Assembly: GCA_026545765.1 (NCBI GenBank) | Contig: CM048839.1 | Location: 14,694,566 to 14,758,565, forward strand | DNA length: 64,000 nucleotides | Reading direction: 5' to 3' | DNA from: Plantago major | Taxonomy: Eukaryota; Streptophyta; Magnoliopsida; Lamiales; Plantaginaceae | In this document: positions 33,940-45,409 of the stretch, piece by piece | How the letters are laid out: every line of letters starts with the position of its first letter | Position numbering within the stretch: position 1 is the stretch's first letter | Notes under the pieces: generated by a model | What the model saw: the letters and a program-made list of their open reading frames with translations, nothing else | Databases searched by the model: none | Told to the model about the DNA's origin: nothing | Translations under genes and position numbers: made by a program

Positions 33940-34766
33940 CTACCGCCCCCTAAGGACGAGCCTTGTCCCCAAGGCTCATTCGAGTGGCGTCTCCTCTTGG
34001 AATCCGTAGCCCCTTCGTTCACGTGCCATCCCCTTGCCCCTTCTCGAGTGCGCCTTGATGCGGCTCTTCCTTCCTCGTCATTCGAGATCTCAATAACCTC
34101 CATGGAATGCATTCGTGTTTCCAGAACAGGTGCATAAAGCATGGGCATTGCTAGTATGACTGGTATTGCTGCCGGTGGTGGAAAGAACGGTTCACTATCG
34201 CAACATTCCGGGACATGGCACCTAGCCAATGGTATTGCAGGTGGCCCTCTATCTTTGATCAACCCAATGTCCGCCAGGTCACCTTGCAGTACAAACGGGT
34301 TTCCTTCCAGCATCACGCATATGGTTTGTCGAGCACAATCTAGAGTCACGTGCCCAACGGAAGTTAACCATGGCAACCCCAACACAACGTCTTCCCTTAA
34401 TTCCCCATAATCGAGCTCATACAGGGAAGCTCGAAAGGATAGGCCTTGAAAACAGATCGGTAAATTGGAACAGATAAAGTTGGACTTCATATGATGTTCG
34501 CTGGCGGTTATTAGTTCCAATCCTGCTTATGCCGGCTTTTGGGCAAACCCATGTCGTCTTGCAAAGCTTTGGGTAATAAAGTTCGGACACGAGCCTAAAT
34601 CGACCAGGATGGAGGCCATATGCCCCCCAATTGTGCCGGTGGACCGTAGTGGGTAGATCTCGTCAAGAAAACCCATAACCAGGTCCCCTCCGATAATGTT
34701 GAACCCTAGTTGCGGCCGCCCTCTTTTTCTCCTTCTCTCTTCCTCAGGGTCGTCGAGCCCTAGCAT
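33927..34766 (-). pseudogene. Retropepsin-like domain of LTR element, frameshifted
   Basis: Two minus-strand frames, 34766-34527 and 34520-33927, read consecutively. The first contains ILVDLGSCPNFITQSFARRH, the Ty3-type aspartic protease core in which the usual D-[S/T]-G is D-L-G. The second continues with LREDVVLGLPWL, the second conserved protease block. A stop and frame change separate them. After the protease the frame ends in a low-complexity Gly/Arg/Glu stretch and stops inside the 3' LTR. Confidence 0.75.
33940..33954 (-). other. Polypurine tract
   Basis: On the minus strand CTTAGGGGGCGGTAG directly precedes the 3' LTR, the expected plus-strand primer position. A near-identical CTTAGGGGGCGGT also occurs inside the element at 35052-35064. 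Confidence 0.7.
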
Positions 34767-34874
34767 ATATCTCCAATCGTTATCCGGGGATATGACGACC
34801 CACCCATGTGTTCTTGACCCACTGAGCCCTTCCCCAATTTCCTTGCACCAGTGAGATGTTCTTGATCTGGGTAC

Positions 34875-35743
34875 TCAGACTTCCCTAGCTTGTAACAATC
34901 TCCTACTTGTTCCCTTTTCTCCTCCCTTACCAGCAGAATGTTCCACTTTAGTACAAGAATCGAAACGTGAACTTACCTCTTCAACCGATGTGCTTCCTTC
35001 ACAACTTGCAGATGATTTCCTACACCACGACACCTTATATGGGTTTGTACCACCGCCCCCTAAGTCAAGAATGCCTCCAGACGCATTCAGTTGCTCTGCA
35101 CGTGCCTCCATGCGTTGATTCCCCATCGCACGCGCCCTCACACGCCCAACGCGCTCCTCTGGCGCGTCTCCTTCAACAGTTGGCTGGCGCGTGAATTCCA
35201 CACGCGCTCACGGTCTCCCCTTGTCACGCTCCGTGCGCCGTTCTCTATCTTTCCGCTTGCTGGTTCGCCATGATCTTTAGATCGTCCGGTTCAGTCGGCA
35301 ATGCTGGTCCAACCGGTTCGTGGTCCGGCCAATCTCCTTGTTTCTTCTTCTTCAATCCTCCTACTTCTCTTCTTCCGCCATTAACGAAGTTCGGAAGCTT
35401 GAGAGTTTCGACTCCTTCGTTCCTTTCCGCCTCTTTCGTCCTCCTTCTCTTCGCTCCCTTCTTCCTCCAGAATTTCTTCCCACCCCATCTCCTTGACTCT
35501 GAATCCCTCCTCCTCTTCCGCCGCCGTCTCCTCTTCCTCCTCCGGTTCCATTCCTCCTTGCCTTCTCTCCTCTTCCTCCCTTTTGTCAATGTCGACCGCC
35601 CTTCCTCCCGGTTGAAGAGATTCGATCATAGTCCGGATCTCCCCGACTATGTTCTTTATCTTAGTCAGCCGCTCCTTCTTCTTGGTCGAGTTTTGCAGCG
35701 GATTCGTCTTTCCCATAGGGTTCGGAACCTGCTCTGATACCAA
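34875..35743 (-). pseudogene. Gag-like region of LTR element, frameshifted
   Basis: Minus-strand frames 35743-35381, 35589-35245 and 35201-34875 overlap in different phases. The first starts MVSEQVPNPMGKTNP immediately after the primer site. The others are very rich in Glu, Lys and Arg; one contains ETLKLPNFVNG, reminiscent of gag N-termini. No CCHC zinc knuckle is visible. The region reads as a decayed gag that has lost its frame more than once. Long plus-strand frames here are antisense shadows of the purine-rich gag. Confidence 0.55.
35731..35742 (-). other. Primer binding site (tRNA-iMet)
   Basis: TGGTATCAGAGC on the minus strand, starting 2 nt inside the 5' LTR, complementary to the 3' end of plant initiator methionine tRNA. 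Confidence 0.9.
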
Positions 35744-35744
35744 G

Positions 35745-36249
35745 TGATGGAGCCTTGGTTCAGACGGTTAGTTCGTACCACGAACCACTGAGCAATTCGC
35801 CCCGATCGGAGCGCCTCCAAGAGATCTTAGCACAGTTTCACCTATTTCTAGGGTATTTTCGCAGCTAGACGGTAGCCTAACCGGTGCACGCATAGCTGTA
35901 AATTCGGTAAAAATATTCTTTGTCATTGATAAAAGCGTAATTTGGGTTAAGCCCTGAGATCTTATTTATACTGGCTACCTGACAGAGTATTTCAGGCAGT
36001 CCAGAATTCTAATGGAAATAAAATAATAGAAAAGATGTAGAAATAATTAAAAGATCTACTCGCCTTATCTTTTAGAGAGAATTTAGCAATTGCCTGATTC
36101 TTCTAGATTTCTGGCTCCTAATGAATATCCTAAAGATATTATTCCTAATAATTAAAATATGATGATATTCCACCGGACCGGGCTTGCTTGGCGAACTCTA
36201 GCCACTTTGATTAATGCGTGATGGATCGGCAAAGCCCAACGTTACATCA
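35745..36249 (-). repeat. 5' LTR of the retrotransposon
   Basis: Ends TGATGGAGC...GTTACATCA; partner of 33434-33939, followed by the target duplication AAGTA. Confidence 0.92.
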
Positions 36250-36254
36250 AAGTA

Positions 36255-36845
36255 GTTATAATCTCGAATCTCGGTGTTGAATGGAGTGTTGAGCCAACAG
36301 TGAAGATAACAATGGTCTGTGTCAGTACTCAGTTGTGAAAAGAAATAGTTTTGTTGTAATTTATATACTCGATAATTACACTTATTCATGAGTCATGAGT
36401 ATATATATTAGATGGATGTAGTTATTAGTTATGAATAGACATTTATAAACACTTAATAACATGAACATTATGATAATTGAGAGAATTCTTCCTAGTTAGG
36501 GACCGCAGGGGAGAATAGTGATGAAATTGTTTTTGTATCTATACGATTGTAATCTGGTGGTGTGTCGATCGGAATAATCCTCCGTGGATGAAAGCTTCAT
36601 TAATATATAGCCGAACCACGTAAAATTATAGCTTCACGAACCACGTAAAATTATTGGTGTCGATCGGAGTATGTTTTTTGAGTTTGTTAGAGAGTTGATC
36701 TCTGTGTTGCAGGTTTCTTATTGTTGTGGCTGCATATTATGATTGATTTTAGAAAAAGACGAGCTAATGTGATCAGGGAAACAAACGAACTATTGTGCTT
36801 AAGGAAAAAACAAATTAAATTTATTTTATGTTTAGGCATCTTGCA
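36255..36845. other. AT-rich spacer
   Basis: No gene. A short direct repeat CGAACCACGTAAAATTAT occurs at about 36614 and 36638. Confidence 0.5.
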
Positions 36846-37083
36846 AGTCTCCTGAAAGACGGTCTCTAAATAATTTATCTAGACGAACCTATATTGTCAA
36901 AAAAAATCATCGATGTTATTAGTCAGAACACCTATGTTCTCATGGTGTTTTTCTGATATTACAACAAGACTTATTTTGTTAACAACATAGACATTTTGAT
37001 TAATAACATGCATAATTTTATTGATAACATATGTCGTCTCTAAATAAGTTATTTAAAAACCGTATTTCATGAGACTTTGTGCA
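36846..37083. mobile_element. AGTCTC-ended MITE
   Basis: Left end AAGTCTCCTGAAAGACGGTCTC and, in reverse complement of the right end, AAAGTCTCATGAAATACGGT, form imperfect inverted termini. Interior CATCGATGTTATTAGTCAGA and ACAACAAGACTTATT are shared with 15585-15815 and with the inverted copy at 37378-37585. Confidence 0.65.
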
Positions 37084-37377
37084 CATTTTAATATCTTAAA
37101 TTTAAATATTAATTTTTGTACAATCAACTATATATTAAACATAGCTTCTTGTGTTAAAACACCAATATGCTTGGGGTTATAAGCACACTTGTATTTGTAT
37201 CTTTTTAAAATTAGTCTATCAGACGTTAAAAAGGATAGAAATGTTATATTATTGTGAACATCTAATGTTATTCCATTTCTATTTATATTCAAACCATATA
37301 AATAGATACTCATCATGATATTTCCTTTCCTAATATTTATTTTATTTGATTTTTAATAGGAATAAGTGGTATCTTTT

Positions 37378-37585
37378 AATCACAAAGTCTCATGAGAGAC
37401 GATCTATATATAAAGACGATCTATGTTATCAACAAAACCATACATGTTACTAATTAAAACGTTTATGTTGTTAACGAAATAAGTATTGTTGTAATATGAA
37501 AAAATACCAATGTTGAGAACATAGGTGTTTGGTTAATATTTTCTTGACAATATAAATCCGTCTGTAGATAAATTATTTAGAGGCA
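37378..37585. mobile_element. AGTCTC-ended MITE, inverted copy
   Basis: Begins CACAAAGTCTCATGAGAGACG and runs as the reverse complement of 36846-37083, through TTTATGTTGTTAACGAAATAAG and TTGTTGTAATATGAAAAA to AAATTATTTAGAG. With its neighbour it makes a ~740-bp inverted pair. Confidence 0.65.
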
Positions 37586-38429
37586 AATGCATTTATTCAG
37601 CCATACAGGAAAGTGACGTGTCAACTCCCCGTGCCCCTGCCGCCGCACACTAATCCACCTGCCACCTCACCTCATCTACGTGGCTCATTCGATTCCTTAC
37701 CTTCTTTTTGACTAATAATCATTATCTAATTAATCCTATCCCATAAACTAATCCAAACACTTCCAATTCCAAATAGAACTCTACATCAATAACTAATTAA
37801 CAACTATTCGTTATACTTATACCTGTATCATAGATTAGAAATTTAAAAGGACCTAATGCTGTAAAGTTGCTATTTGAACTGAAAGTTTTCGTTTAAAAAA
37901 AAAATAGAAAACAACTATTTTCCCAATTTAAATTACATTTTTACTTGTTTGGATCAAATGTATTTGAACTTGACTACAAAGTACTCGTAGGCTCTGAAAA
38001 CTAACGAGTAGTTAATAAATAAGATGATAACTGATAAGTTAGTTTATTTTTATAAAATTGTTAGTGAATATGTTCCATATAGTAGGTAAACAAAGTAAGC
38101 TAACTTACTACTTTTTATAATTTAATTCACAAGTTTACTACTATATCAACTAGTTTAACATCTATCAGCTAACCGTTCACGTAACAAACTTACTATGAAT
38201 ATAAGTTTATATAGTTGATAAGTAACAAATTATTATGAGAATCAGCTAATCGAGCTGATGAACTTCTGAAAGACTCAAACTATAACATTAAATAACTTAA
38301 TAAAATCGTATAATAATGAAATTTAAATGGAACAGGGGAGTGAATGAAAAATAAAGACGATAGACTCCGCCTGAAATTGAAATTGCAATTGGGTTCTCAG
38401 TAGACTCTACTAGTACTATATTTAGAGAA
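37586..38429. other. Upstream region of the ACR gene
   Basis: No gene. 37610-37690 is a GC-richer patch. A TATA-like CTATATTTA lies near 38417, plausible as the ACR promoter. Confidence 0.45.
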
Positions 38430-39053
38430 CTCCAAAACCATCTCCAAAATAATTAAACCTCTCTCTATCTGGGTGTTTCGTTTCAGCAAAATCAATTCAC
38501 ATTCTCAATTTCAGCAGCAGCTCCATTCTTCTTTCTTGCCAGGTACGGTAATAAGTAATTATTATCTATCTGCATTCTTTCTTCACACGGAATTGTTTTT
38601 GGTCAAGAATCATACATAACTCCTTTTCGTCATCACTTCTTTTTTGCCAATTCTGTCCAGTTTTTCATTTCTTTTCCCACTGCTTCATTGCTGTTCTTTT
38701 GATTATGAAGACAGGACTTTCTTGTGTTTCGATTCCCATTTGATTTTTACGATATACTCGACGATTATTCAAGAAAATCCGAGTCAATCGGATAAAATTC
38801 GTTCCTCTATCGATTTCTTCAAGTTCAAGAAATACAAGTTATTCATTCACTTAGTTGTATTTCTTTTCTTGATTGATTATTAAACTGACGGACTTTGTGT
38901 ACAACAAATGCACGTTTCCTCATCTTCTGTGTGTCTATATATATTTCTAAGTATCGTGCTTTAATTTCAATCAGCTACATTTCAAAAAGATTGAATCTTG
39001 CGATTATTCTTTGAATTGGTGTTTGCAGCTTCATTTAGAGTTAGCTGGAGAAG
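38430..39053 (+). other. ACR 5'UTR exon, leader intron and second leader part
   Basis: A pyrimidine-rich leader exon ends at 38542 with donor CCAG|GTACGG. The acceptor TTTGCAG at 39022-39028 restores the leader 25 nt before the ATG. Leader introns are common in plant housekeeping and regulatory genes and often raise expression. Exon start is approximate. Confidence 0.6.
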
Positions 39054-41930
39054 ATGGATTTCACTTACACTCCGTATATTGATCCGGAACTCGAAGGGCT
39101 TATCGAGAGAATAAACCCTCCAAGGTTTATAGCATTGTTAATTATCCTTAATTTCTCGAAATAGTTCAAGAATTTGTGTTGTGACATTGCTCTGCTTTTC
39201 GATTTTTTTTCCAGGGTGAGTATTGACAATGACACTTATCGAGACTGTACTCTTGTGAAGGTTGGCTTCCTTTATCGATTTGGTTTTGAGTTTAGATTAC
39301 AATGTTACAGTGCTTCTTTATGGGATTCTTACTTGTTACTTAATTTTTCGTATCGTTCAAGTAGTGTGTTAACTTGTTCTTTGTTGTAGTAGTAATCTAG
39401 AATAGATGCAAGTATATAGCTAGATTGAATGGTCATTACCTTCTATCTGGTGCAAATGATGAATTGTACGCCTGCATTTCCCGATTTTTAGTTCGAAAGC
39501 CTTAAGATAGCCTGATCGGAGATACTTGATACATGGGGTTTTAGTCGTTTTCCAGTTTTACGATAACTTACTCCAAAAGATGTAGGGCTTAATTGCTGGT
39601 TAAGACCAGTTGATAGGAATTCAACTTCGTAACACAACCAGGTTGTAAGTTCGCATGATAGTTATTTGGCAGCATTTAGCCGAATCATGCATCAGTGACG
39701 TTGTAGTTCACAAGGGCCTCATGAGACCAAGATTAGTTAACTCTGTCAACATGTATGTTTCACCCTTAAACCTTGATCAACAAACAAAGTAGCTTCATTT
39801 TTGGCAATAATTTTGTACAAGCTTTGCGAACATGTATATTTGTGAGAGTCTTCATGTAGTTTACATTCATTATTGCTTCAAATTGTGATTATTAACTGTC
39901 TTTTTTGAGGTGTGATGTCTTGAAACATCTAGAGAAACATGTCTTACCTAGAGAAGCAGGTATTCAGATTTGATTCCAATGAAGTCATGTATGAAAAGTC
40001 CAATAGATTCAAGTTCCAATATCTGCCAACTTTTAATAATGGATTCTGATCTGTGTCCAGAAAATGACATTTGACTGTAAAAGAGATCTTTACATGTGTA
40101 TGCACTTAATTTATCATATCAGACCTAAAAAGCTTTTTTGGTCACAGGTTGATAGTGCTAACAAGCAAGGGTTGCTGCTGGAAATGGTCCAGGTTTTGAC
40201 CGATATAGACCTCGTCATTTCCAAGTCATACATCTCCTCTGATGGTGGTTGGCTTATGGATGGTGAGTGAGCTAATTAGTTCAATGAACTTATCACAATG
40301 CTCCTATGTTATTCAATTTGTTTCAGAAGAATTAACAGAATATGAACTTGCTGACCTTTGTATATGGTCAGATGATATATATAACTTCTGTTTTTATTCA
40401 TATGGGGTTTGTTTTGTTTGTATGGTATTCAGTCTTCCACGTGACAGATCAGCTAGGAAACAAAGTCACTGATGAAAGGCTTATAGATTACATCCGAGAG
40501 GTTTGTTATTCTAAACTATCGCAATATTGCCATTTTGCATTCTTTTTATTGGTTAGGGTGACAACAAACACAAAAATATGATAATTTTATAGGGAATTTG
40601 TGCAAGTAGAAGAGCTGCCAAGGTTGTCCCACCAATTACCTCCCGACAAGCTAAGCCAGGACGGTTAGCAACCGGACAGACTGCCATCGAGATAACGGGG
40701 CTTGACAAGCCAGGCCTCATGTCTGAGATATCGTCCAATCTGGCTGACCTGGGATGCCATGTGTCATCTGCTGTGGCATGGACCTACAACAATCGAGTTG
40801 CTTGTATTATCTACATGGATGATAGCTTGACAGGTAGTCCTATCACGGATCCTTTCCGCATAGCGCAAGTGCAGGCCCAACTCGAATGTGTGGTGGAAGC
40901 ACATCATATAACTAAAAATGAGACATGGAGCGTAAGGTTGGCGGGCCCTGCTCCGGGCCGAACCCACACGGAGAGACGACTCCACCAACTATTAGCGGCT
41001 GATAAGGATTATCAGGCATCTTGTTCGTGCTGCGGAGGTAATAACGAAGATGATGAGTTGTATGGGTATGCGAAGCATTCTGAGGTGCAGCGGGAAGGGT
41101 GTTATGGGACACATGTTAGGATAGAGTTCTGTCAGGAAACCGGATATTCGATTGTTAATATTAGGTGTAGAGATAGGCCGAAGCTGTTGTTCGATACTGT
41201 TTGCACGCTGACAGACCTTGAGTATATAGTTCACCATGCAGCGATTAGCTCCAAGAAATCTCTTGCTTATCAGGTAATTTTTTTTTTCTGAAATCATTTT
41301 TGTCCATATGTATATTGTCAATCTTTCTTGTTCTAAATTGAAAGCTTCTCAGGAATATTATGTAAAGCACAAAAACGGATACACAGTTGATTCTGAGGAA
41401 GAGAAGCGCAGGGTTACCAAATGCTTCATTGCTGCCACGGAGAGGCGAGTTTCTCATGTAAGTCTAGTCTCAATGGGAAATTCTTAATCCTTGACATTTT
41501 TAACCAGATGCATACCTGGTACATACCATCATTTTCACAATTTGTGCAGGGAAGACGACTTGATGTTTGCACAGAAGACGATACAGGACTGTTATCAGAG
41601 GTAACACGAATCTTCCGAGAGACTGGTCTATCAATAGCCAGAGCTGAGGTTGACGTTCATGACAAGAAAGCTATTGGGACCTTCTATTTAAAAGACACAT
41701 CGGGTAATCCTGCAAGCCGGGAAGATCTGGAGAGGGTAAGGCCAGAAATTGGTGGCTCTACAATTGTCGATCCAGCAGTATCTCCCGGATCTTCTCCTTC
41801 AAGAACGTCCAACAATGGAAGTAGACTGCAGAAGAAAGAAGAACAAAGGCCGGGTAAATTTTCACTTGGCAGTCTTCTTTGGACGCACATCGAGAAACTT
41901 TCGAGCAATTTCAGTCATATAAAACTTTGA
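39054..41930 (+). CDS. ACT-domain-repeat (ACR) protein
   Basis: Seven coding exons: 39054-39124, 39215-39260, 40148-40262, 40433-40500, 40593-41273, 41353-41457, 41550-41930. All borders are GT-AG and in phase, giving 488 residues. Four ACT domains are visible: about 34-98 ([33 protein letters not shown]), 129-200 ([19 protein letters not shown]), 274-338 ([19 protein letters not shown]) and 364-425 ([18 protein letters not shown]). The N-terminus, PPRVSIDND, is typical of plant ACR proteins, which are GlnD-like sensors without an enzymatic domain and are thought to bind amino acids. Between ACT2 and ACT3 lies a Cys cluster (C244, C246, C247) and an acidic patch. The Ser/Lys-rich C-terminus after ACT4 extends to SNFSHIKL. 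I cannot assign the ACR number. Confidence 0.93.
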
Positions 41931-42519
41931 TTCTGCTGCAAGAAGCAGGTAAAAATGATAGATCATGAAGATTCTGTGGCTGTACCCACTAGTTAGCAAC
42001 TATAGAACTCTCTTGTAAATAAATTGAACATAGAAAGCCTGTCCAGTTAGGCAGTTACTCGTTCCAGAGGATTAATATGACAGCATTATACTGCACAGTA
42101 TTATTTCCTAGTGAAGGTCATATGTCCATGAACTTTTAAAAAAGTCAATGTTGAGAAAAAGAAATATGGTGAAGATTGTCAAGCTTTGTTGCATGAGAGG
42201 CAACATTCCATAGATTAAAGAAGGTATACTAGATAAGAAACATACATGTACACACGTCTAAACATAAGTGACATGGTGTTAAAATTAAGCTTGATAAGAA
42301 ATGAGCCGAAATTCAAATATTTCAAACTTGGCCTTTGTAACAAGCTCAACTTAGTATCAAATATAAATAATTTCGTGCCTAAAACCTTATAGAAATACAA
42401 AAAAGTGTCAGTAGTATGAATGGATAAAAATAATGATATTAACAAGTATGTAATTAACTCCAGCCTTTAGATAAACAAGTACTCCTAAAATGGAAGAAAC
42501 TTACATTACATTACTTAGC
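41931..42519. other. 3' region of ACR and spacer
   Basis: Contains the ACR 3'UTR; no other gene seen. Confidence 0.5.
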
Positions 42520-42727
42520 GATTTTATGTAAAAAGTTAAAGTAATGATAGAATATAGAAAATGTGGGAAAAAGTGTACTTTTAGTGGCAAAATGTGTAAT
42601 TTGAGTGTAAAGTTGAAATTGTTTATTATTTGTTGAGTGTGGGGTAGCTTCCTTTTTTGGTAATGTATGAAGTTCTGTGGGACGGCTAAAAATGACAAAT
42701 GTATGAAGTTCTGCAGGACGGAGGGAG
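42520..42727. mobile_element. Partial Stowaway-related MITE
   Basis: The right end GCAGGACGGAGGGAG is followed by TA; the body matches 12865-13050 (AAAGTAATGATAGAATATAG, GTGTAATTTGAGTGTAAAGT). GGTAATGTATGAAGTTCTG and ATGTATGAAGTTCTGCAGGACG suggest an internal duplication at the right end. The left terminus is lost. Confidence 0.6.
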
Positions 42728-43037
42728 TATAATATATAATTTAAGTTTGACCTAACTATCTTATTGATCAATTCAAGTTTAATCGAGTATTCACTAAGGC
42801 TAGAATTAGTTAACAAAATTACACTTAATAGTTAATATTATTGATTTTGTTTATGAATTGCATTTTGAAGTGATTGGGATCGATTATGATAGAAATAATA
42901 GGATGTATTTTTTACCATCTTTTTATGTTTCATAATTTATTTAAAGTTTTCACATAAATTACGTGTTAAGTATAACATTTTAAGAGGAAAGAAACGACAT
43001 CGTTGAGGCTCACTTTCCCCAATTTAGCTACTCTGAT

Positions 43038-43046
43038 AAACCCTAG
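43038..43046 (+). promoter_or_regulatory. Telo-box in EngB promoter/leader
   Basis: AAACCCTAG, 39 nt upstream of the ATG. Telo-boxes are frequent near the start of plant translation- and organelle-biogenesis genes expressed in dividing cells. Single occurrence, so suggestive only. Confidence 0.45.
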
Positions 43047-43084
43047 CGATTCTCTGGTAAACCCCAAATGCGACAAGAGAGAAG

Positions 43085-44562
43085 ATGCTACTGAACCAGC
43101 TAAAATCCTCTTCTCGTCTAATCAACCCCAACAATCTCTCAGCCCTCTTCTTCTCCACAAATCGTCCATCTATAATCTCAATCCCACAAAAAAACCCCAC
43201 CTCTCCCACCGCCATCTCCGCCGCAAAGTCCGCCAGGCCCACGGCGTTTTCCGACGCCACCCAATTCTCACGCGACCTTCTCTTTATCCCACCCGGAGTC
43301 CACCCAGATGAAGTCACAGACGCCATGGTCCTGCCCGGTTCCAACATTGTCATTGGACCGTACGCCGGTGAGGCCAAAATCAAGGAGGTGGGTTTTGTGA
43401 AGAGCAGTGCCAGGTCTAGGGATTGCCCCAATGACGGTCGACCCGAGTTTGCGATGTTGGGACGGTCTAATGTTGGGAAGTCTTCGCTTATCAATTTCAT
43501 GGTTAGGAAGAAGGATCTTGCTTTGACGTCGAAAAAGCCAGGTTTTTTTAAGTTGTTGATGGGTTTTTTGAGTGTTTGGATTTGTGGGGTTTGTATTTGA
43601 TGAGTGGGTTGTTTTGTTTTGCAGGGAAGACGCAGTTGATTAATCATTTCTTGGTTAATAAGAGCTGGTACATTGTCGATTTACCGGGTTACGGGTGAGG
43701 TTTTAGGTCGTTTGTTTTTTGTACTGGTTGTGTTTGATGAAATGCCTCACAGAGTCTAATGGAAAATGGCAAGTGTTTGTATTGTTAGAAATTAGAATTC
43801 CACTAATGGAAGTAACCAAGTAGGAGTATTTGTTTAGCTTGACGGTATCGTTCAGACTTCAGTGTGTGTTTACATTTACTTGAGAGAATGGCTTGTGTAT
43901 GAAGTTTGATGGAACTTTCCATTGAAATATTGTGTCGATGTTCTTCTCTCGTTTGTGTAGTCTTAAGTTCATGAGGTTTTCTCAACCGATATGTTTGTTA
44001 TGATTTATGCTCTTTGTGGACATTGGTTCCAGTTCATTTCTTTGGATTATGAATTTATGATTGTTGTTCTGTGATGTTGTTTACAGTTTTGCCAATGCTC
44101 CCGATTCTGCTAGAATGGATTGGTCGGAATTCACAAAAGGCTATTTCCTAAATAGGCAATCCTTGGTCTCTGTCCTACTTTTGATTGATGCAAGTGTTCC
44201 ACCTCAGAAGATCGACATTGATTGTGCAAAATGGCTTGGACGAACTGAGGTAGGGTTCTTTCGGTTTCTAAAACTTTGTATTTCCTGAAATGTGTTCTAG
44301 TAGTTGATAATCTTGTTTTGTGTCTGCTTGCTTGTAGATACCACTGACATTTGTGTTCACAAAATGTGACAAACTGAAAGGCGGGAAGGGGAAAAGGCCC
44401 GATGAGAACATCAGAGCATTTCAAGAGCTGATCAGAAATAACTACAGCGTACCTCCTCCATGGATTATGACCAGCAGCTTCACAGGTTTGGGGAGAGATG
44501 AGCTTCTGTTGCATTTGTCACAGCTTAGAAACTTTTGGAGTGATGTTGATGAGTCTGAGTAA
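43085..44562 (+). CDS. EngB/YihA-type organellar GTPase
   Basis: Four exons, 43085-43541, 43625-43694, 44087-44249 and 44338-44562, all GT-AG and in phase, encode 304 residues. The first ~50 residues are rich in Ser, Asn, Pro and Lys/Arg with no acidic residue before E76's neighbourhood, consistent with an organellar transit peptide. The GTPase motifs are all present: G1 GRSNVGKS (126-133), G2 KKPGKTQ (150-156), G3 DLPGYG (171-176), G4 TKCD (238-241) and G5 MTSS (274-277). Bacterial EngB acts in assembly of the large ribosomal subunit; the plant homologue (Arabidopsis At2g22870 type) is required for embryo development. A chloroplast or mitochondrial ribosome-assembly role is inferred. No motif is damaged, so it should be functional. 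Confidence 0.93.
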
Positions 44563-45130
44563 TTGCAGTCTCTGCTGTTCTTTGCTACATTGACATTTCT
44601 ACCTTGGTGGAATTTTGCAAAGTTGATAGTAGCCCAGTCGAATCATCAGCTAGAGGCCCAAGAGTGACTTTTATATATTCTCTGTAAAACATCATGTTGA
44701 GTATGTGAAAACCTGATATGCATACCTCTTGAAACGTAGTCTTGTGGTCTGAGTTTTAGGTGCCATACGCATTGTGTAACAATCACCTTACTCTCATTCT
44801 TTTGCACGAGATGTGAGAATGAGGTGCTGGTCTTGTAATGTTATACTCGTCTTCGTCTATCTATCACTCTATTTTAAGTTCAATGCAATTATGAATTTTC
44901 ATTATATTTCAAGTTCTTTCCTTCAATTGATTATGCCATAAAAGAAGGCTAGCTAGAGCTGCTATACAGAGCCTTTATTCATCATCCATGCAACCTGGTG
45001 TAAAGAATCATATATTTTCTTTCAATATCATTTGGATTACTGCAAGGAAAGGAACATAAAACAAAACATTGAAATTATTAAAATAAAGTGCATGAGTTTG
45101 CTAGGAAATTTTCAAGGGCTAAAAGCTGAA
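44563..45130. other. Convergent 3' regions of EngB and VQ genes
   Basis: The two genes face each other. An ATGTGAGAATGAGGTGCTGGTC stretch and AT-rich tail probably hold both polyadenylation regions. No gene seen. Confidence 0.5.
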
Positions 45131-45409
45131 CTATTGAAGGAAATAGTTGATTGGTGGCGGCGGCGCCACATGATCTTGCGGCTGCATATGCTGTCCCGTA
45201 AGCTTTTGAACGACATCCCTGAAGTCGACAGGATCAACCTTGTAAACTTTGGGCCGTGCTGGTGGCTGAGGCGCAACGGGCTGCTTCTTACGAACAGTAC
45301 GAGAAGCTGCTAGTGGCGGCCTGCCTCCGTTTTCGTCCCAGTCTTGAAACGAGTTATAAGACAAGTTGTTGGTGGTGTTGTTGTAAGAAGAATTGTACGA
45401 GTAGTCCAT
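45131..45409 (-). CDS. VQ-motif protein
   Basis: Single-exon gene for 92 residues. It carries the complete VQ signature F63-x3-V67-Q68-x-L70-T71-G72 within KVDPVDFRDVVQKLTG. A basic-proline linker (RKKQPVAPQPPARPK) precedes it and may act in nuclear localisation. The N-terminus is Asn/Ser/Tyr-rich and the C-terminus Pro-rich, both presumably disordered. VQ proteins bind WRKY transcription factors through this motif and tune defence and growth. A TATA box sits about 80 nt upstream of the ATG. Subfamily not assigned. Confidence 0.9.
   Translation of the reverse strand: MDYSYNSSYNNTTNNLSYNSFQDWDENGGRPPLAASRTVRKKQPVAPQPPARPKVYKVDPVDFRDVVQKLTGQHMQPQDHVAPPPPINYFLQ

Larger units (their letters stand above)
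33434..36249 (-). mobile_element. Non-autonomous LTR retrotransposon (gag/protease only)
   Basis: Two ~505-bp LTRs bound a 1.8-kb interior, and perfect 5-bp target duplications AAGTA lie at 33429-33433 and 36250-36254. On the minus strand the order is 5' LTR, a primer site TGGTATCAGAGC complementary to initiator tRNA-Met, gag-like acidic/basic region, retropepsin-like region, polypurine tract, 3' LTR. Reverse transcriptase, RNase H and integrase are entirely absent, so mobilisation would need a helper. The structure resembles terminal-repeat elements with a gag domain (TR-GAG). Coding frames are shifted and the protease site is altered, so the element itself is defective. Confidence 0.9.

Noticed and set aside
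35270..35737. 155-codon plus-strand frame rich in Leu, Phe, Ser
   Set aside because: Antisense of the purine-rich gag region of the minus-strand LTR element.
38644..38883. 79-codon open frame upstream of ACR
   Set aside because: It lies inside the inferred 5'UTR intron.
43024..43647. 207-codon minus-strand frame
   Set aside because: Antisense shadow of EngB exon 1; the plus strand has the five GTPase motifs and correct introns.
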